A DNA stretch of 64,000 bases, taken from positions 55,509,885 through 55,573,884 of the forward strand of contig CAIIXF020000001.1 of the NCBI GenBank assembly GCA_903813345.2, written 5' to 3'. Position numbers and translations under genes: made by a program. Below the pieces are notes generated by a model. That model was not told the origin of the DNA and did no database searches. It saw nothing but the letters and a program-made list of their open reading frames with translations. Origin of the DNA: Owenia fusiformis. Lineage: Eukaryota; Annelida; Polychaeta; Sabellida; Oweniidae. This document shows positions 40,701 through 47,832 of this stretch, one piece after another (the first letter of the stretch is position 1; each line of letters opens with the position of its first letter).

Positions 40701-41672
40701 ATATTTCATTTGTTCCGTCTCAAGATACGAGCAGCTGAGGTACTTCAGCTAGCTGTGAAGGATAATTTCAATACACGACTTCTCAATTTCCAAGTACATG
40801 GTTAAAGAAGTCTGTGTTAGATTAAAAAAAATAGTATGCTGTCGGTCTGCATAGGTACCTTGTGTTATGTTTGTATGACAAGATATTTCCCTTTGAAAGT
40901 GAAGGTTCCTCAAAATTTAATCAGCTGTAGAATTGGATATCTTCCAGTTCTATACATTTGAGGTAAATCCTAAAATCCAAGATGGCCACCCCAAAGTTAA
41001 TCAGCTGTAGTACTGGGATATGACCTCACAGCTGTACATATTTGAACTGAATTTGTAATCCAATTATCTTGGAATCTGATGACAAGTTTCAAGAAATTAT
41101 ATCAACGATTCCAAATGGCCACCAGCTGTAGAAAATGGCCTTTTAAAGTGATTTCATAACTATCTGTTCCAGAGATGTATTCTAAATGCCAAATGAATTC
41201 TAAGATAAGCATCTTTATTGCACCCTTATATTAGGTGCTATATTGTGGTCAGTTTGGCCACCATGCTGGCCTCCTGAAACTATTTTGTCTACGCATGAAA
41301 TTTTCTATGATGATAATAACAAACTACACATTCATCATTATATTGTCATACTTATATTCAAGGATGCAATATTGTTTAACTGTGTCTTGTTGAATATATT
41401 TCCAGATAAGGCGTAGCTCTAGTGGTGCTAGTGATACTCAGAAACCAGTTGCTAGTAAACAGACACCAGTTAAACCTGGCAAATTGGACAGTAAATCTAC
41501 AAGCAAATCTGCCAAAGCAAAAGAAGCCCAGAAAATTCGACAAGAGGCTAGAAAGAGGCTGATGGCAGCAAAACGTGAAGGAATGCGAAAAAGGACACGA
41601 TCTGGGGGCGATGAGCAGGAGATTGAAATCTACATCGCTGAGCCTGTCACTAGCCCCTCCCCCATGTCATAA
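12255..41672 (+). CDS. DLGAP: Disks large-associated protein (DLGAP/SAPAP/GKAP family), six coding exons, complete CDS
   Basis: The spliced CDS joins 12255-13752, 35542-36056, 38683-38785, 39186-39277, 39979-40128 and 41406-41672: 2625 nt, 874 residues plus stop. All introns are GT-AG and all phases match. Residues about 672-786 carry the GKAP homology region, recognised by FLDLVQHEREKLLGLSSRIE, the IPEEACGKIRAAIGK segment, KFVQFEGLCQKNL and DLAGFWDMVSLQVEDI. Known family role: a postsynaptic or submembrane scaffold that binds the guanylate-kinase domain of DLG/PSD-95 through its N-terminal half and Shank PDZ domains through its C-terminus. The N-terminal 500 residues are low-complexity, rich in S, R and P, with basophilic R-x-x-S motifs such as RTRSVSP (about 97-103), which are candidate phospho-dependent GK-binding sites (inference). 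The C-terminus reads EIEIYIAEPVTSPSPMS and lacks the vertebrate QTRL ending. Extra exons could hide in the 21.8-kb intron. The family call is strong; orthology to one vertebrate paralogue cannot be claimed. Confidence 0.92.
13934..14010 (+). repeat. GTGGTGACAT-family copy, 5' part
   Basis: ATGTCACCGCCAGAAGTGGT then GACATATTGTAATTG and ACTTTTTTGTGGATGG match the family's first half. The foldback element at 14030 begins where the second half would be, so it may have inserted here. Confidence 0.6.
14030..14640. mobile_element. Foldback element with about 250-bp inverted arms
   Basis: The left arm from about 14112 (GTGACCTTTGAAATCGAATT) is repeated in reverse complement ending at 14561 with few mismatches. 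The shared core covers GGCTTACTTTTGGTCTCTAA, the GTCTTACATCAGTATCATCA segment and GCTGGAGTACTTCTTTT. Weaker homology extends outward to about 14030 and 14640 and inward to the CAATATGGCRGTTT motif. An open frame on the minus strand lies within an arm and is not a gene. Confidence 0.8.
15161..15210. repeat. Hairpin TTTTCTCATATGACT / AGTCATATGAGAAAA
   Basis: Perfect 15-base arms at about 15160-15174 and 15194-15208 with a 19-base spacer. It sits next to another inverted repeat (15224-15326), so both may be parts of one degenerate element. Confidence 0.6.
15224..15326. mobile_element. Short inverted-repeat element (TACCTGTGC ends)
   Basis: TACCTGTGC and an imperfect 27-base arm ending ATTCTTGA are mirrored by TCAAGAATGGATGATCTAGC then ACAGGTA. 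The total is about 103 bp, MITE-like, with no target duplication recognised. Confidence 0.55.
16606..16650 (+). repeat. Dispersed motif GAAGCTCTCTTTTAA, copy 1
   Basis: GAAGCTCTCTTTTAA followed by an A-rich AAATCAAACTATCGAAAAGG stretch. The same 15-mer and similar 3' context recur at 26088 and 30107, and on the minus strand (one mismatch) at 20268-20282. Confidence 0.5.
21810..22013 (+). repeat. CAGTGATCTCC-family copy
   Basis: It shares the ATTTTCACAATTC, TCAAAATGATCAAAATATGC and GGGTGCAAATAA blocks with 33209-33413 and ends in AGATCACTG. The left end is eroded. Confidence 0.6.
23425..23600 (-). repeat. CAGTGATCTCC-family copy, minus strand
   Basis: The reverse complement carries TTGGTCAAATTCTCATTTTC, AAATGGGTGCAAGCC and GTTGGTGCAGCTCCGC, matching the family at 33209-33413 block by block. 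The ends are diverged. One block (TTTATGAAAATGAGA) is duplicated. Confidence 0.6.
26088..26132 (+). repeat. Dispersed motif GAAGCTCTCTTTTAA, copy 2
   Basis: An exact 15-mer with 3' context AATCAAATATTGAAAATGGT that resembles copies at 16606 and 30107. Upstream flanks differ between copies. Confidence 0.5.
26762..27070 (-). mobile_element. tRNA-derived SINE candidate
   Basis: Read on the minus strand from about 27070, a tRNA-like head is followed by GGTTCAAACCC (complement of 26998-27008), a perfect RNA polymerase III B-box within GTCTTGGGTTCAAACCCAGG. A conserved-looking 200-base body follows and a (TA)n tail at 26764-26777 ends it. The A-box is degenerate. No target duplication was seen, so this is probably an old copy. 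Confidence 0.6.
30107..30150 (+). repeat. Dispersed motif GAAGCTCTCTTTTAA, copy 3
   Basis: An exact 15-mer with 3' context TATCAAACTATTATAATGGC. Together the three plus-strand copies and one minus-strand copy suggest a short conserved core of a dispersed repeat. Confidence 0.5.
33209..33413 (+). mobile_element. MITE with CAGTGATCTCC TIRs (best copy of a dispersed family)
   Basis: The left CAGTGATCTCC is mirrored by the right GGAGATCACTG. The interior repeats AAGTGGGTGCAAA-like and TTGGTCAAAATATG blocks. Related copies lie near 21810-22013 and 61980-62108 (plus) and near 23425-23600 and 37855-37935 (minus). The open frame across it is incidental. Confidence 0.72.
34667..34765 (+). repeat. GTGGTGACAT-family dispersed repeat copy
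   Basis: CCAGAAGTGGTGACATATTG, then CTTTTTTGTCTGCA, then ACAAATGGTAGGTGGTGACA and TTTTGCATGTT. The same order of blocks is seen at 13934-14010, 40157-40312 and 49149-49215 (plus) and 53292-53400 (minus). The 3' block alone is at 32948-32983. Confidence 0.65.
35542..36056 (+). CDS. DLGAP: DLGAP coding exon 2 (linker before GKAP domain)
   Basis: The acceptor is tgtactttcag ending at 35541 and the donor is AAG|GTTTGT at 36057. It encodes residues 500-671 and enters in phase 1, so codon 500 becomes GGG. The content is Ser/Thr/Asn-rich linker ending in TPSLDFLSERLKNLGDSSSVK-like sequence, where the family's conserved region begins. Frame and phase fit both neighbours. Confidence 0.88.
36057..38682 (+). 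other. DLGAP intron between exons 2 and 3
   Basis: Apart from a repeat fragment near 37855 and a C14 homopolymer near 38502-38517, I see nothing identifiable. Open frames are short and AT-driven. Confidence 0.6.
37855..37935 (-). repeat. CAGTGATCTCC-family fragment, minus strand
   Basis: GGCATATTTTGACCAACATT in the forward direction is the complement of the family's TTGGTCAAAATATGC block, and GCCACTTGAGG recalls its right-hand CACTTGC segment. The ends are missing. Confidence 0.45.
38683..38785 (+). CDS. DLGAP: DLGAP coding exon 3 (start of GKAP homology domain)
   Basis: This 103-nt exon has acceptor tgattgtttcag and donor GAAG|GTATGG. It encodes DGTYFLDLVQHEREKLLG and the following SSRIEQDLTTDIPEE helix, residues 672-705 plus the first base of codon 706. 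It is one of the most conserved stretches of the SAPAP family (first helix of the GH1 fold). It was too short to stand out as an open frame and was found by its motif. Confidence 0.92.
39186..39277 (+). CDS. DLGAP: DLGAP coding exon 4 (GKAP homology domain)
   Basis: This 92-nt exon lies between ctttctttcag and CTG|GTAGGT. It completes codon 706 (Ala) and encodes CGKIRAAIGKTNLLTTKKF then VQFEGLCQKNL, residues 706-736. This matches the family pattern of a G-K-[IL]-R-[AS]-A-[IV]-G-[KQ] helix followed by KF-x-QF-x-GLC. Confidence 0.92.
39787..39872. repeat. 17-bp minisatellite (ATATATCATCACCAAAA)
   Basis: Five to six head-to-tail copies with few substitutions in a DLGAP intron, about 100 bases before the exon 5 acceptor. 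No spacers between copies, so not CRISPR-like. Confidence 0.8.
39979..40128 (+). CDS. DLGAP: DLGAP coding exon 5 (GKAP homology domain, last helices)
   Basis: This 150-nt exon, phase 0 on both sides, lies between atatttacag and AAA|GTAAGC and encodes residues 737-786. It contains PTTCEDLAGFWDMVSLQVED and the NNWKEISRK end, equivalent to the family's T-x-x-DLAGFWDM-x-x-LQ-x-ED segment. The intron just downstream begins with a copy of a dispersed repeat (about 40157-40312). Confidence 0.92.
40157..40312 (+). repeat. GTGGTGACAT-family copy in DLGAP intron 5
   Basis: It contains TAAGTGGTACATATTGTAAT, a TTTGTAACAAATTGTTACA block and ATGTGGTGACATTTGACATG then TTAATTC, in the family order. It begins only about 30 bases after the exon 5 donor. 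Confidence 0.6.
40920..41105. repeat. Degenerate direct duplication with ATCAGCTGTAG and ATGGCCACC motifs
   Basis: TTAATCAGCTGTAG recurs at about 40919 and 41000 with similar following sequence (GGATAT...CAG), and AAGATGGCCACC / AAATGGCCACC recur. It resembles the ATGGC-rich arrays of 48 kb at low similarity. Confidence 0.4.
41406..41672 (+). CDS. DLGAP: DLGAP last coding exon (basic helix and divergent C-terminus)
   Basis: The acceptor is atatttccag ending at 41405; the exon encodes residues 787-874 and ends at TAA 41670-41672. A Lys/Arg/Ala-rich helix (AKEAQKIRQEARKRLMAAKR) precedes EIEIYIAEPVTSPSPMS. Vertebrate DLGAP proteins are remembered as ending IEIYIPEAQTRL, where the last residues bind Shank PDZ domains. 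Here IEIYI and one Glu are kept, but the final residue is Ser and position -2 is Pro, so no class I PDZ ligand is present. Confidence 0.9.
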   Translation: MRRSSSGASDTQKPVASKQTPVKPGKLDSKSTSKSAKAKEAQKIRQEARKRLMAAKREGMRKRTRSGGDEQEIEIYIAEPVTSPSPMS

Positions 41673-43000
41673 TTATCATCCATAAGATGAAACTCGCCAG
41701 ATTCAATGGTTTAAGAATATGACACATCGTTAGGTGTGATGCAACACCTTTATTGTGAATGCTATTTGCAATGGTGCCTTGGGATTACTATTTATTTTAT
41801 CATTCGCAGATGCCTGTCTTACCATAAAAAACATGTGGAAAAAATGGAGACGTAAATTTCCTTTATGGAAGCATAAATCTGGAACCTTCTAATGCCACAT
41901 AAATTACATGGATCAAAGGCTATATATAGGTAGTGTCACTTAGCCTAGTAGTTTATTGAAATCACATTCAGCTTTTAGATGAGACATTCCTGAGCAAATG
42001 CTGAGGAATAAACTGTTAAATCTAATGTCTGATTGTCCCTATTGTAGACACTACTAATTCGGTAGATACTACTTTCTATAGGGAATGAAACACATGATTA
42101 CAATTGACCCATGCGTATTGTATTGTATTTTGTGCACGACAATATTTGGTTTGTTTCGTACTTAACATAGTTGAGACTCCTCCCTCAATGTGTTCTGAAA
42201 CACTTACTTGCAGGGAATGCACCACAGGTTTTTGATTAGGTCATATGAGTTGCGGAACACTCTACCCTCATGTGCAATACATTGCAGACTTTCGCCCAAT
42301 GTATTTGTAGTAGAACATAAGTTATAGATTTTCTATATAAAGTGATGAAGATGGGGATACAATCAAGTGTATTGAATGGAAGGGTTTTGAAGCTCAGATC
42401 AGGGATATCTAGAATGAATATTTTTATAGTTTACACGTCTCCAAAAGTATGTCAGTTCAGCATGGATGAAGTTGATTTCATCGAAGCCAATTGGTTGTTT
42501 CTGCATGTAATTCTGAAATCCTTATGCTTCATTCTGAGTCTATATTTTTGACAATAATTTCAAGTAGGAATATACTGTTACTTTAGCATTTCTGTAACAT
42601 TACTGTACCCACATAAATACTGCTCTGTGATGTACTGTATAGTACTGCAGTATACTGTACTTTATAAGGATTCTGACATGTCAATCAAGGGACCACATTG
42701 ATAAAGATATCATTGATTAAATGACATACATGAAAGACATTGAATGTACACACATTTTGAATTTGTATAAATCCATGAGTTGCGTATAGTTTCATTTGAT
42801 ACAACCAAGACAATGATCGACATGCACACATTTATATTTATGATGTATTTAATTATTAAAATGATGAAAATTATTCATGTCTAAATTGAGAATAATTGTA
42901 TAATACATGTGTATTGTTTAAGACATATTGTTGAGTTAGTCAGTTGGCGCATGTAAATAAATTAAAATGTATGGATTACTAGTGTAAGTGCATATTATAA
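41673..43000 (+). other. Probable DLGAP 3' UTR
   Basis: AT-rich non-coding sequence follows the stop codon. AATAAA hexamers occur at 42007-42012 and 42956-42961, so 3' ends shortly after either are plausible. The true end cannot be fixed without transcripts. The 69-codon open frame at 42342-42551 shows no recognisable motif and is treated as chance. Confidence 0.4.
42956..42961 (+). terminator. Candidate polyadenylation signal AATAAA for DLGAP
   Basis: A canonical hexamer about 1.28 kb after the stop codon. A second hexamer at 42007-42012 would give a shorter 3' UTR. Both rest on the hexamer only; in AT-rich DNA this is weak evidence. Confidence 0.3.
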
Positions 43001-43998
43001 CAATCATTGTCTCTCTTAAAATATTGCAAAGGCAATGGCCAGCATTATTATGTAATAGTTGAATGTTCTGTTCTGAACACAAGGCAAGGTGCACGAATGC
43101 GTTCTAACAATAGTTTAGCAGTGCACAATAATATAGAAATGACAGCATCACATTACTCAATGCTGTAAGCTTGCAGTCTGGGTGATAGTACGGTGCATAT
43201 TAATTAATTCAAAAAATAATCAATTTCCATTTGACACTTTCAGCATTGTCAAACGAAATTATTTTAGGTTTTATGCATTAAAATCCCTTGTCAGTCATTG
43301 CCAATTTTTAAGTTTTATGTTTTGGATTAATATTTATTTATTTAATATTGAAAAGACAGTTGTGATGTGATATGTGTGTTTTGAAAATGTGTTTTTAACA
43401 ACCATTGGGGTCTAATTTTAATACATGTGAAACTAGTTAGGAGGTGCATGTTAAAGATTGTATTTTTTATTGAAACTGTATCATAAAAATAATTCATATG
43501 AACCCATGTAAAGTATGTGAGAAATAACTGTAATTGTAAATGAAGTTTTGAATGTAAAAATATCGTCTTGTTAAATATTTCAACAATATTAGTGTCTCCC
43601 TGAATTTAAACACTCATTTTTATTTCCATGAGTAATTATTTATTGTATTTTAAAATGCAGTATATTAGTACATATATTATTAATTATATTGGTATATGTC
43701 TATGGTATCCAATACTAGGAAATGGTGAAATGTTCTGTAATTTATCCATTGAAATGTTTATGAGGAACACTTTCAAATCATCCACTACCCCATACTGCCA
43801 TAAAGAAAATTTTAGATACTTCATACCACACTTGGATCTTCTTGCTGTTGACATTAAAAAATACTGGTAGGCCTATGTCTTTTTAATTTCACAATAACTC
43901 CCTTGAAGTATAAAAAACTGGAGACATGGAACTTGTTTTCGAATCTGTTAAGCTGTATATATTAAAATCTGTCTTCGTGAGCACCTATCTATTTGCTA

Positions 43999-44109
43999 GT
44001 CTAGCTACAAGCCCTTGTGACCCCCCCCCCCCCCTAATCACCTCCCCACTGTGTGAGAAGGTGTTTAGTCCAGTAGAGGGGGTCACACTCACAGAGTCTT
44101 GGAGCTAGA
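43999..44109. mobile_element. 111-bp insertion with TIRs and a 14-bp flanking direct repeat
   Basis: CTATCTATTTGCTA occurs at 43985-43998 and again at 44110-44123. The enclosed sequence begins GTCTAGCTACAAG and ends CTTGGAGCTAGA(C), an inverted repeat with one mismatch, and inside are TGTGACCCCCC and GGGGGTCACAC, also mirrored. There is a 14-C run. No coding capacity. Confidence 0.75.
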
Positions 44110-44500
44110 CTATCTATTTGCTACCTATTTCTTGTGAACACCATTTCTTTGAACATATTCTATAGCCTTCAATATAAAGCCATCTCTTTAGTGAACACCT
44201 ATTACAGCGAACACTATGGGTCTAAGTGTTCACTTTATCCAGGTTTTGCTTTAATGCCATATTTCAAATGAGTCTGGGAAATGTACAGTAAAGACGTATA
44301 TGCCAGGTCTATATGGACATATTATAATATGTAGGGTATGTGTATCTTGTATTATGCTAACAAGTTATGTTACTGACAAAGGAATGCTTATATAAAAGAT
44401 ATGTTATAAACATAAAAAGAATGATTTTTGTTGATTTTATAGTGGATTATATGGAGTTATCAATAAATGAAAATGATGAATTGGATGGTGTAGGATAAAT

Positions 44501-44648
44501 AGAGGATATCCAATGATTTATGAGTGATATGATTTTTATCCACGAATGGATATGATATCTGCACGAGGGAGCGTAGCGAGAGAGTGCAGATATCAATAAC
44601 CATGAGTGGATTAAAATCATATCACGAATAAATCATAGGATGTTCTTT
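44501..44648. repeat. Palindromic repeat with GATATCTGCAC...GTGCAGATATC centre
   Basis: Arms of about 60 bp pair with few mismatches: GATTTATGAGTGATATGATT pairs with AATCATATCACGAATAAATC. The centre GATATCTGCAC...GTGCAGATATC carries GCGTAGCG. It abuts the next inverted-repeat element at 44648. Confidence 0.7.
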
Positions 44649-44930
44649 TTATTCCATAGTTAAAGTCATCATCAGAATCGTCGGAAATTAAGTCATTTAA
44701 TTCGAATTTTCCAAACGATCCGGCGATGTTGACACTTAGCCTCGTTTTGAGTCTGAAGTAGCAAAAAACCATAAACCATCACATACGACGTCGTATGTCA
44801 TGGCTAAAAAACCGTATGCTATGGTTAAGTGAAAATTTGTCAAAAATATCATATTTTACCACTGATTACAAAAATACCGTTTTTATTTTCACATGTTATC
44901 CTATGAATATCATGCTAACTATGGAATAAA
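44648..44930. mobile_element. TIR element TTTATTCCATAGTTA
   Basis: Perfect 15-bp ends at 44648-44662 and 44916-44930. The interior includes the palindrome CATACGACGTCGTATG near 44784. Length 283 bp, MITE-like; adjacent to the 44501 palindrome and the 44948 element, so several insertions are stacked. Confidence 0.7.
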
Positions 44931-45553
44931 CCCAATTATTTTCTCTATTCACCTTTCCACAAAGTAAAGAAAATCAATAATTTCCGCAGCGCAGACTGGC
45001 TGTATGCAAATGAGTGCAATCGATGACGTCAATGGGTTAAAGTTTTGATGAGTTAGTAGATAAGGTATATGAATATTTAAAGATAATTGCAATAAAAATG
45101 ACTTTAGTTGTACAAAGCAGTAAATATTTGAAATAATTAATGAAATATGGACAGGGCACTTTCATTCCAATTTTTTTTTCGATTTTTTGACAGAATTAAT
45201 GTTTATAAAGACTTATAATTATTGGATCAGCCTCACTCAATTCATGCGATTGTAAACAAAAAATGTAAAAATGAACAAGCAAATCAAGTTAAATTTTCTG
45301 ATCGTGGTCCTATTATTAAAATGGCTCTTACGTCGTATTATAAAACCGTAAGTGCCATTCGCACAAACTTAACTGAAATACAAAAAATAAATAAAAGTAA
45401 CGGACATTTTGTCATTCAGAATTCCATCCCAATAGTACAAATTAAAATGTTTTCAAAAGCATGAATGTATTATATGGTAACTATTACTAAGATTATTTCA
45501 CTACAATAATTTTTTCCATTTGCCATTCCCGTAAAACATACAATCAGGCTTTT

Positions 45554-45716
45554 CCTCAGTCACATTTGATCTACGGCAACCATGAATGGCTGTAGCTTCC
45601 CAAATTCGAGAGACTGATAAAATATAGGGATAAGCAATATGATGTATATTTTCTTTATTGATTTTGTTGACCTACGCCTGTTGTACCGCCGCCGTAAAGC
45701 AAATGTGATGCTGAGG
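45554..45716. mobile_element. MITE (CCTCAGTCACATTTGAT ends), copy 1
   Basis: CCTCAGTCACATTTGATCTA at the left is mirrored by CAAATGTGATGCTGAGG at the right, with GCCGTA sub-terminal motifs. The 163-bp body is the same as the element at 53524-53684, in opposite orientation. Confidence 0.7.
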
Positions 45717-45904
45717 CTTAGATGTAATTTAGGCCTTGCTAAATAACTTTCATCCACAAAACGTCGAGAATGCCCATGGGCTTAATAAGAAGAAAAGATT
45801 TTCATAGTACGTATACAATGGCTGTGTTACCTTTCAATATTTATTAGGCCACAATGTCAATATGATCAGCGATGTTAACATATGTATAACTGTACATACT
45901 ACAA

Positions 45905-46440
45905 TCACTGGTGATCCACTCGATTACGCTGGTTACCAAAACGGTTCGTTTTGGTAACAAAATGTTGGAACGTCGAAGGTACGATTTTTCTTTTTTCCTT
46001 ATTTCACGCATTGTAGGCAGAATCCCTACGGCGTTTTTTCACACAAACTTGTATCAGCATCATATGTTTTAGAAAATGTGCATGTTTGCGAAAAAATAGG
46101 TCAGAAGACAACAGAATCGTCGATTTAATTCCTCACTTAAGTTACATAAACGGTTTGGGTTAAAAGTGCAGATCTTAACTGTTTTTCAAAAAACCGTTTA
46201 TGTAACTTAAGTGAGGAATTAAATCAACGATTCTGTTGTCTTCTGAACTATTTGTTCGCAAATATGTACATTTTCTAAAACATATGATACTGATACACGT
46301 TTGTGTTAAAAATGTCGTGGGAATTCTGCCTACAACGTGTGAAATAGGAAAAAAGAAAAATCGTACCTTCGACATTCCGACATTTTGTTACCAAAACGAA
46401 CCGTTTCGGTAACCAGCGTAATCGAGTGGATCACCAGTGA
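45905..46440. repeat. 536-bp near-perfect palindrome (arms about 250 bp)
   Basis: From TCACTGGTGATCCACTCGAT at 45905 the sequence is repeated in reverse complement up to 46440 with few mismatches and indels, leaving a spacer of about 30 bases near 46160-46190. The arms include smaller palindromes such as GGTTACCAAAACGGTTCGTT, which pairs with itself. Very long, little-diverged arms suggest a recent foldback insertion or ongoing gene conversion between arms. Confidence 0.85.
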
Positions 46441-47260
46441 CAATGATATAGGCCTTCATTATACAATAATGCACAAAGTATAACATTGCAGAAATACATA
46501 GGATTTAATCGTGTTTAGCCGATTTATTCATGGGAGAGAAGTCAATAATTTAATGAATAAGAGCAAGTGTTTTCAATTTTAAACAGATCATTCATCAAAT
46601 AACCTCGACGATTAACTTAAAATAAATTATTTATTTTTATATTTTTATGACAGATGTGTTATATAGATGTTTAACTAATGCCAATGCCCATTGTTCATAT
46701 TTAGTCGCCGTCTATACTTTTTGGTTGGGATTACTGACCGCCCTGGACTGACTGGCAGTGGATCTCTGAAATTCTCCTCATTATGAACCTAAATTGAATA
46801 ATTAAAACACAAGAAGTAAATAAATGTCAATGTGATGTTTCATAAAAAATTTCGGTTGTTTTTTGAAAACTTACTCAATTGCATTTGTCTTTTTGCGGGA
46901 AAAGTTTAACCCATTGACATCATTGATTTTTAAGAGCCCCATTATAATATTCATGAGCTGACTTTGTGGAAAGGTGAATTGGTCACACTTATTCATAAAC
47001 CTAGTACATTAGGTCTTTCTGTTTGGGACACAATTTTGAAAAACAAAATGCCATCTTTATTCTTCATACGAACATGACTGTATTCACGCCTTCTATAAAC
47101 TGTAAATAAAGTCAACATTTCACCCCGATATATTCGCGAACAAAACCCCTGGTAATTCGTGTAATGTGTGACGTCATAACAGCAGGCCGTAGTAACATGA
47201 GTAATGGCGGACCATAATGAATATTCGAAACATTTTGGTGAGTTTTCAAAATCGAATCGT

Positions 47261-47428
47261 AATATAGACCTCAGAGCAGGTGTAATATTGTCGAATACAC
47301 CCCTTAGGGCTAGGCACAAAAGCTTTCGAACCCCTCACTACCTTCGGTCATTTTGGGTACAGAAAACGTTTGTGCCTAGTCCTGCGGGGTGTATTCGACA
47401 ATATAACCCCTGCTCTTTGGTCTATATT
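47261..47428. repeat. 168-bp foldback repeat
   Basis: AATATAGACC at 47261 pairs with GGTCTATATT ending at 47428. The inward arms share GAGCAGG, ATATTGTCGAATACACCCC and CTAGGCACAAA with few mismatches, about 75 bp per arm. Open frames on both strands are by-products. Confidence 0.75.
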
Positions 47429-47832
47429 TAATATGCTGCAACCTTTAGAGGGGACAAAAATCAATGTTTTCCCAGCCACTGCACTGCTGTGTGACTGGTC
47501 TACTGAGGAGACTGACATATCCATGGCCATATATTGTACATGTTAAAATAGTGTTGATCAGTTCAACATACGAACAATGGATACAGAGTAAGCTCTTTGT
47601 AACTGAATATACTCAATTTTAAGAAATAAGTATTTTGGATTTGTCAATTTTCTGGACAAACATGGAGAGCATGACCAAAATGTTCCTCCATTTTTGGCAC
47701 TGGACTATAGTACAAGTAAAAGTTAAGTGAACCACAGTCCATTGCGGTAGCTTCTTCAATATCATTGATCTCTGTGGTTATGATACATATTCAGATTCAA
47801 AACCAGAACAACGGCAACGCCAAAGCGTAGCG

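Larger units (their letters stand above)
44948..46978. mobile_element. 2.03-kb composite TIR element
   Basis: Perfect 18-bp ends TTCACCTTTCCACAAAGT at 44948-44965 and the reverse complement at 46961-46978. Sub-terminal homology also pairs (ATGACGTCAATGGGTTAAAG near 45024 versus its complement near 46908-46927). It contains a MITE (45554-45716) and a large palindrome (45905-46440), apparently nested. An 80-codon frame at 45222-45464 has no recognisable domain. Confidence 0.75.

Noticed and set aside
45222-45464. 80-codon frame inside the 2-kb TIR element
   Set aside because: No recognisable transposase or other domain, AT-driven composition; kept only as a remark on the element.
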